This document shows, one piece after another, positions 58,872 through 64,000 of a stretch of DNA of 64,000 nucleotides. The first letter of the stretch is position 1, and every line of letters starts with the position of its first letter. Origin of the DNA: an uncultured Bacteroides sp. (GTDB taxonomy: Bacteria; Bacteroidota; Bacteroidia; Bacteroidales; Bacteroidaceae). The notes beneath the pieces are model-generated. The model was given only the letters and a program-made list of their open reading frames with translations, did no database searches and had not been told where the DNA came from. A program made the position numbers and the translations under genes. Location of the stretch: positions 53,249-117,248 of the forward strand of contig UQVZ01000007.1 of the NCBI GenBank assembly GCA_900544675.1, written 5' to 3'.

Positions 58872-60083
58872 TTAAAACGCTTCCGTCATGTTGAAGTAGA
58901 AAAGGTTCTGCTTGTTGATGAAGTTTCTGCCGAAGTCCAGACGCACATTCATACGCGGTTGCACTTCGATGCGTAGCCCTAAGCCGGCATTAGGCAATAT
59001 GCCTTCTATCTTCACCGGGTTCGGTCCGATAAAGCCTGCGCCGCCCCATGCCACGAAACCTAAGCGGCTGATGACTTTCTTCAGCCAGTTGCTACGGTCG
59101 GTATTGAACATCTGGCGGTATTCTGCCAATGCCACGTGACCGCTCTTGTCGCGGTATTGTCCCATGTAGTAACCGCGCAGGTCGAACGGGGTTCCGCTCA
59201 ATACATATTTATTCAGAGGGATATGGTCGCCGAATACATTCTTGGTCTGTACCGTCCAAGCTATGACTTTGCGTTTGCCTACCGATTTGTATTGACGGTA
59301 GTCCAGTTCAAACCGATAGAAATTCTCGTCGCTGCCCAGCCATTTCTGATACATCAGCCCACGGATATCGAAATACATTCCTTTATAAGGATTGGCAGGG
59401 ATATCCCGTGTGTCGTAAGTGACCAGGAATCCAATGCCGGAGCTGAAACTCTTATAGCCTTTTTCCGTTCCGCCTGCCCGTACATAGTCTTCCTGCTCTG
59501 TCAGATGTTTGGCAGGACTGCTTATCTTGTCATAATTCAAGTCTATTTGCGGACCGATAAACCAGTCGCTTTCTTTGATGCGGAACAGAAACCACGGATT
59601 GATTTGTATGCCGCTGTACCGGTATTGGCTGGTACTGTCGCTGCGCACATAATTCTTGTTGGTGGAGTAGCCCACGCCGTAGAAGTTTTCCTGCGTATTC
59701 TTGTACGTGAACTGCCCGAAGATGCGGAAGCGGTCGTTCTTGAAGAACAGTTGAGGCTTTACCTGGATATTCAGTCCCCCTTTGAAGATGAAAGCCATTG
59801 CAAAAGGAAGTACCGAACGGCGCATGGTCGTGTCTTTCGGATTCATGCGGAAGGTCATCAGTGCGCTTCCTCCTACCAGAAAGCCGAAGTCGGGACTGAA
59901 GCTGGGACCACCTAATATATTATAGTGGAAGTTTCGTTGGGCTACCTTTTGGCGTCGGAGTTCTTTGGGGCTTAAAGTCTTTGTGGAAAGTGTGTCGGCA
60001 GAAAGCCGGATGGTATCCGCTTCCTGGGCAAAACCGAGCGATACCACCACGCATAAGATGCAGAAAATAATCAGTTTCTTCAT
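58872..60083 (-). CDS. Omp85/BamA-superfamily outer-membrane barrel protein (no POTRA)
   Basis: The protein is 403 residues with a signal peptide (about 1-19, ending GFAQ). After a short linker it is all beta-barrel, with the D15-type final strands (LRIEVQPRMNVRLDFGRNF) and a C-terminal Phe (NMTEAF) used for outer-membrane assembly. No POTRA domains are present, so it is not BamA itself. It resembles stand-alone surface-antigen barrels in Bacteroidota. The cargo or role is unknown. Confidence 0.83.
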   Translation of the reverse strand: MKKLIIFCILCVVVSLGFAQEADTIRLSADTLSTKTLSPKELRRQKVAQRNFHYNILGGPSFSPDFGFLVGGSALMTFRMNPKDTTMRRSVLPFAMAFIFKGGLNIQVKPQLFFKNDRFRIFGQFTYKNTQENFYGVGYSTNKNYVRSDSTSQYRYSGIQINPWFLFRIKESDWFIGPQIDLNYDKISSPAKHLTEQEDYVRAGGTEKGYKSFSSGIGFLVTYDTRDIPANPYKGMYFDIRGLMYQKWLGSDENFYRFELDYRQYKSVGKRKVIAWTVQTKNVFGDHIPLNKYVLSGTPFDLRGYYMGQYRDKSGHVALAEYRQMFNTDRSNWLKKVISRLGFVAWGGAGFIGPNPVKIEGILPNAGLGLRIEVQPRMNVRLDFGRNFINKQNLFYFNMTEAF

Positions 60084-60252
60084 ATCAGTTTATTATCGGT
60101 TACAAATGTATAAAAACTAACGCATTTAATGGCTTAAAATCTGAAGAACTTAATTAAGTTTGTGGTCTGCTATGGCTTTTTAACTTCGGATGTTTGGTCG
60201 TATGCCAGCTATTTCCTACTTTTACATCACTAAAATTTTAACTTAAAAGATT

Positions 60253-61479
60253 ATGACAGCAGTAGAACGTTTTTTGAAGTACGTATCCTTCGACACACAG
60301 TCTGACGAGCATACAGGTGTAACCCCCAGTACGCCCAAGCAGATGGTGTTCGCCAAATATTTGCAATCGGAATTGGAAGATTTGGGATTGGAGGAGATTT
60401 CGCTCGACGAGAACGGCTATCTCTTTGCCACGCTTCCTTCCAATGTCGACCGCGAAATACCTGCCATTGGTTTCATCGCCCACATGGATACCAGTCCGGA
60501 TATGTCGGGCACGAATGTACGTCCGCGCATCGTGCACAATTATCAGGGAGAGGATATCCCTTTGTGCGAGGAAGAAGGCATTATTTTGTCGCCCAAGCAA
60601 TTCCCCGAGTTGCTCGACCATGTAGGCGAAGACCTGATTGTGACCGACGGACATACGTTGCTGGGTGCCGATGACAAGGCAGGCATTGCCGAAATAGTAG
60701 GGGCGATGGCTTACCTGAAAGAGCATCCCGAAATCAAGCATGGCAAAATCCGTATCGGATTCAATCCGGATGAGGAAATCGGGCTGGGGGCACATAAGTT
60801 CGATGTAGAGAAGTTCGGATGCAAATGGGCTTATACGATGGATGGCGGTGAAGTCGGCGAGCTGGAGTTTGAGAACTTCAATGCCGCTTCGGCAAAGGTG
60901 CAGGTGAAAGGATTGAATGTACATCCCGGGTATGCCAAGAACAAGATGATTAATTCCTTGCTGGTGGCAAACGCCTTCGTGGGTATGCTTCCCGAAAGCG
61001 AAACACCTGCCACGACGGAAGGTTACGAAGGTTTCTTCCACCTGATAGGCATGGAAGGGGATGTAGAGCATACGACCCTGAGCTATATCATCCGTGACCA
61101 CGACCGTGCGAAATTCGAAGCACGCAAGTCGCTGATGAAAGTATGCGCCGAAAAGCTGAATGACAAGTACGGGCAAGGCACGGTGACGGTAGAAGTAAAA
61201 GACCAGTATTACAACATGCGCCAGCAAGTAGAGCCGCTGATGCATATCATTGATATTGCCTTTGCCGCCATGCAGGAAGCCGGAGTGGAACCCAAGGTAA
61301 AGGCTATCCGTGGAGGAACGGACGGTGCACAGCTTTCGTTCAAAGGGTTGCCGTGTCCGAACATCTTTGCCGGCGGACTGAATTTCCACGGCCGTTATGA
61401 GTTCGTGCCCATTCAGTCCATTGAGAAAGCCATGATGGTGGTAGTGAAGATTGCCGAGCTTACTGCCAAACGATATTGA
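60253..61479 (+). CDS. pepT: Peptidase T (tripeptide aminopeptidase)
   Basis: The protein is 408 residues, the usual length. M20-family zinc ligands and catalytic residues lie in FIAHMDTSPD, LLGADDKAGIAEIVGAM, FNPDEEIGLGAH, YTMDGGEVGELEFENFNAA and the C-terminal FAGGLNFHGRYEF. It cleaves the N-terminal residue from tripeptides in the cytoplasm. Confidence 0.96.
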   Translation: MTAVERFLKYVSFDTQSDEHTGVTPSTPKQMVFAKYLQSELEDLGLEEISLDENGYLFATLPSNVDREIPAIGFIAHMDTSPDMSGTNVRPRIVHNYQGEDIPLCEEEGIILSPKQFPELLDHVGEDLIVTDGHTLLGADDKAGIAEIVGAMAYLKEHPEIKHGKIRIGFNPDEEIGLGAHKFDVEKFGCKWAYTMDGGEVGELEFENFNAASAKVQVKGLNVHPGYAKNKMINSLLVANAFVGMLPESETPATTEGYEGFFHLIGMEGDVEHTTLSYIIRDHDRAKFEARKSLMKVCAEKLNDKYGQGTVTVEVKDQYYNMRQQVEPLMHIIDIAFAAMQEAGVEPKVKAIRGGTDGAQLSFKGLPCPNIFAGGLNFHGRYEFVPIQSIEKAMMVVVKIAELTAKRY

Positions 61480-61496
61480 TTCCTATTTTTATATAG

Positions 61497-61536
61497 AACG
61501 CAGGGACACCGGGTGTTTTCCCCGTGTCTCTGCGTT
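61497..61536 (+). terminator. Hairpin between pepT and gcvT
   Basis: AACGCAGGGACACCGGG (61497-61513) pairs with CCCGTGTCTCTGCGTT (61521-61536) with one or two imperfect positions. The T-run is weak. Its words are the same GCAGAGACAC type as in other gaps. Confidence 0.5.
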
Positions 61537-61571
61537 TAACACATATCATTGACCTTAAAAACAAAAAACTG

Positions 61572-62657
61572 ATGAAAACAACTCCATTTACCGAGAAACA
61601 TATTGCGCTCGGTGCCAAGATGCATGAATTTGCGGGCTATAATATGCCCATTGAGTATTCCGGAATCATTGACGAACACCTGACGGTGTGCAATGCCGTT
61701 GGTGTATTCGATGTTTCCCACATGGGTGAGTTTTGGGTAAAAGGTCCCCATGCACTCGAATTTATCCAACAGGTCACTTCGAACGACGCTTCGGTGCTCG
61801 TACCGGGCAAGGTGCAGTACACTTGTTTTCCGAACGAAACAGGAGGTATCGTTGACGACTTGCTGGTGTATTGTTACGAACCCGAAAAATACATGCTGGT
61901 AGTGAATGCCGCCAACATAGAGAAAGACTGGGACTGGTGTGTAGCCCATAATCAGGCAGGTGCCGAACTGGAAAACGCTTCCGACCGCATGGCACAACTG
62001 GCAGTGCAGGGTCCCAAAGCTTTGCCTACCTTGCAGAAACTGACTTCGGTGAACCTTGCGGATATTCCTTATTATCATTTCAGCGTAGGCGACTTTGCCG
62101 GTGTGCCGCAAGTGATTATCTCGAATACCGGCTATACCGGGGCCGGAGGATTCGAGCTTTATTTCTATCCGCAGGATGCTGACCGTATCTGGAATGCGGT
62201 CTTCGAAGCCGGAACTGAATACGGAATCAAGCCGGCAGGATTGGGTGCGCGCGATACATTACGGCTGGAAATGGGCTTCTGCCTGTATGGCAACGACATC
62301 GATGATACCACTTCTCCGCTCGAAGCCGGACTGGGATGGATTACGAAATTTGCAGCAGGCAAGCAGTTCACCAATCGGGCTGCGCTCGAGAAGCAGAAAG
62401 CCGAAGGAGTCACCCGTAAGCTGGTTGGTTTCGAAATGATTGACCGCGGCATTCCGCGTCATGGCTATAAGCTGACGGATGCGGAAGGAAACGAAATCGG
62501 ACATGTCACTTCGGGCACGATGTCGCCTACCCGTAAAATCGGTATCGGTCTGGGATACGTGCAGGTAGCTTTCTCCAAACCCGGCACAACAATCTATTTG
62601 GACAATCGGGGACGGAAACTGAAAGCACAAGTCGTAAAGCCGCCTTTCCGTAAATGA
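61572..62657 (+). CDS. gcvT: Aminomethyltransferase, glycine cleavage T protein
   Basis: From the ATG at 61572 (MKTTPFTEKHIALGAKMHEFAGYNMPIEY) the protein is 361 residues, normal for GcvT; the upstream in-frame start at 61524 lies in the hairpin region. Folate-binding features are VGVFDVSHMGEF, NTGYTGAGGFELYF, ARDTLRLEMGFCLYG and the C-terminal TSGTMSPT. It releases ammonia from the aminomethyl-lipoyl H protein and makes methylene-tetrahydrofolate. gcvH and gcvP are not adjacent. Confidence 0.96.
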   Translation: MKTTPFTEKHIALGAKMHEFAGYNMPIEYSGIIDEHLTVCNAVGVFDVSHMGEFWVKGPHALEFIQQVTSNDASVLVPGKVQYTCFPNETGGIVDDLLVYCYEPEKYMLVVNAANIEKDWDWCVAHNQAGAELENASDRMAQLAVQGPKALPTLQKLTSVNLADIPYYHFSVGDFAGVPQVIISNTGYTGAGGFELYFYPQDADRIWNAVFEAGTEYGIKPAGLGARDTLRLEMGFCLYGNDIDDTTSPLEAGLGWITKFAAGKQFTNRAALEKQKAEGVTRKLVGFEMIDRGIPRHGYKLTDAEGNEIGHVTSGTMSPTRKIGIGLGYVQVAFSKPGTTIYLDNRGRKLKAQVVKPPFRK

Positions 62658-62665
62658 TTGATTTT

Positions 62666-62787
62666 TCACCACGGATTACACAGATTAGATTATTATTTAA
62701 TTGAACACAGAGGCACAAAGACACAGAGCACTAAATTTTTAATCTGCGTAATCCATTGAAGAAAAAAATCTGTGTAATCCGTGGTGA
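62666..62787. terminator. Long inverted repeat between gcvT and the AraC gene
   Basis: The outer arms are 21 bp and perfect (62666-62686 with 62767-62787, CACCACGGATTACACAG type). The loop contains an ACACAGAGGCACAAAGACACAG word. It lies between convergent genes. Confidence 0.7.
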
Positions 62788-62793
62788 GTTTAT

Positions 62794-63690
62794 TTAGTTC
62801 TGCGAAAACCGGTACTCGTTGGGAGAGAATCCGGTGATTTTCTTGAAGATGAAATTGAATTGCTGGAGATTGGGAAAGCCTAAAAGCGAGGCGATGCCTG
62901 CTACCGAAGCTTGTTTTTCCAATAACATCTTTTTCGCAAGCTCCAGGCGTTTCAGCAGGAAATAGTCGTGCAGGCTTTTCCCAGTTTCAAACCGGAGTAG
63001 GTCTTTAAAATAAGCTACTGACAATTTCAGTTGTTCCGCGCAATATTCAGGAGTAGGGAATGCGCCCGAACGGAGTTTTCCTGAATCGATGTAGGCACTT
63101 AGTGCCTTGTCCATCTGATGAATCAAGGCTTTGTTCTTGTCCTCACGGGTGATGAACTGGCGTTCGTAAAACCGCGTGCAATAGTCCAGCAGCAACTCGA
63201 TGTAGCGTGAGATGAGGATGCGGCTGTAGCGGTCGATGGGATGATGCAGTTCTTCTTCGGTCTCCTGCAGGCAAGTCACGATTTTGTTTTTCTCGCGCTG
63301 GGACAGGTGCAAGGCTTCTTCTTTCCGGTAGAAGAAGAATGAATAGTTCTCGATAGTCCTTTCGAGGGTGGTGCCGCAAAGCAGGTCGGGATGGAAGGCG
63401 AGCAGCCATCCTTGCCGGGGCAGCACATGGTTCTTGTCGATGTCGAATGCGTGCCGGGGCGGCAGGAATACCATGGTCGCGGTCGAGAAATCGTAATACT
63501 TCCATCCGCAACAGCATTTTTCGTTCCCTTCGTTTTCTATCAATAAGATGGTATAGAAGTCGAACTGGATGTATTGTTGGGTCAGATTGGTATTATCCAA
63601 TCGGATTACGCTGGCTTGGGGATGCAGGGTCTTGCATCCCAGGCAACAGTTGCATTGATGTACGGTCTTAATGTCCAGTGTTTCTTTCAT
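62794..63690 (-). CDS. AraC-family regulator with Cys-rich N-terminus
   Basis: The protein is 298 residues from the ATG at 63688-63690; the longer start at 63720 overlaps the -7 element and is rejected. The N-terminal domain contains HQCNCCLGC (Cys13, 15, 16, 19) and KCCCGW (Cys59-61), suggesting metal or redox sensing. The C-terminal AraC double HTH (about 190-295) has FPTPEYCAEQLKLSVAYFKDLLRFETG and VAGIASLLGFPNLQQFNFIFKKITGFSPNEYR. The regulated gene is probably to the right, beyond the window. Confidence 0.88.
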   Translation of the reverse strand: MKETLDIKTVHQCNCCLGCKTLHPQASVIRLDNTNLTQQYIQFDFYTILLIENEGNEKCCCGWKYYDFSTATMVFLPPRHAFDIDKNHVLPRQGWLLAFHPDLLCGTTLERTIENYSFFFYRKEEALHLSQREKNKIVTCLQETEEELHHPIDRYSRILISRYIELLLDYCTRFYERQFITREDKNKALIHQMDKALSAYIDSGKLRSGAFPTPEYCAEQLKLSVAYFKDLLRFETGKSLHDYFLLKRLELAKKMLLEKQASVAGIASLLGFPNLQQFNFIFKKITGFSPNEYRFSQN

Positions 63691-63717
63691 TGTCTGTTTT
63701 CTGCATCTATCACGCGG

Positions 63718-63748
63718 CAAAAGTAGCTCTTTGCTTTCGATTATCCAA
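63718..63748 (-). promoter_or_regulatory. Promoter of the Cys-rich AraC gene
   Basis: On the minus strand TTG (63746-63748), 20 nt, then TACTTTTG (63718-63725). Confidence 0.7.
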
Positions 63749-63954
63749 TACCCGTTTTACAGACAGGTGTAACCAAATTACTTTTCCGTTCCGGCAAGAC
63801 GGATTTATGGCGGATTTTTCCTGTATGCGGATTTCTTTCGGCTGCCTTCAGGCGGGAGGAAAGCTGTTTGCACCGGCGCATGCAGACAGTTGCACCGCTC
63901 ACTGCATATATGTGGCTTTCGTGTAAGATTATTAATCTTCCAGCTGTAAGTTAC

Positions 63955-63962
63955 TATGTTTG
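63955..63962 (+). promoter_or_regulatory. Possible -7 element of a gene beyond the window
   Basis: TATGTTTG fits TAnnTTTG on the plus strand. No clear -33 is seen. The rest of 63749-64000 shows no gene. Confidence 0.3.
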
Positions 63963-64000
63963 CCAACATTGACAGCGGTTAATCCGCCCAAAGAATAAAA

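Noticed and set aside
60238..61389. 383-aa open frame antisense to pepT
   Set aside because: No domain; the pepT motifs on the other strand are complete.

Overview
The window is a chromosomal segment of a gut-type Bacteroidales bacterium, most likely Bacteroides, Phocaeicola or a close relative. The evidence is the recurring Bacteroides-type promoter (TTTG or TTG, about 19-21 nt, then TAnnTTTG), an S16 protein with a long Ala/Glu/Lys tail, a TonB-dependent receptor with an N-terminal carboxypeptidase-regulatory-like domain, secreted GH2, GH3 and GH30 enzymes, and Bacteroidales-specific small families. Most of the window looks like core chromosome of medium GC. No integrase, transposase, phage gene, CRISPR array or rRNA operon was seen.

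Layout. 1-8.6 kb: end of a GH30 glycosidase, HtrA protease, RNase P RNA, a YihY/BrkB membrane protein, a GH2 beta-galactosidase, riboflavin synthase and a small protein. 8.77-9.39 kb: seven tRNAs (4 Gly-GCC, 2 Leu-CAG, 1 Leu-GAG) from one promoter. 9.7-14.7 kb: an AraC regulator divergent from a TolC/HlyD/MFS tripartite efflux operon. 14.8-23.9 kb: two tiny membrane proteins, a DMT transporter, a radical-SAM/HhH protein with an Nramp transporter, a HAD phosphatase, and a panB-MFS-ettA-phosphatase operon. 24.3-26.9 kb: a GH3 lipoprotein. 27.3-35 kb: a TonB receptor, a surface-type lipoprotein and two exported nucleases, which look like a nucleic-acid scavenging locus. 35.0-35.6 kb: rpsP.

35.86-45.70 kb is the most unusual part: an AT-rich, eight-gene, one-strand operon. 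It encodes a soluble FHA protein, two Ser/Thr kinases with C-terminal membrane anchors, a membrane-anchored PP2C phosphatase, a membrane FHA protein, a tandem-FHA transmembrane trypsin-like protease, an exported WG-repeat protein and an exported protein with repeated beta motifs. The parts are consistent with phospho-threonine signalling across the inner membrane that controls a periplasmic protease. I know of no described system with this exact gene set.

45.7-64 kb: an alpha/beta esterase, an OPT transporter, a five-gene operon (GT2, two small envelope proteins, MntP, ApbE), a DUF4199-like protein, SRP RNA with tRNA-Thr, a PurF homologue lacking its catalytic Cys, a cysteine-bearing Crp/Fnr regulator divergent from hybrid-cluster protein hcp, an Omp85-type barrel protein, pepT, gcvT and a Cys-rich AraC regulator. 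Many gaps hold hairpins or tandem arrays built from a small vocabulary of repeated words, several of them placed as terminators. Assignments rest on reading motifs and context; no database search was run.
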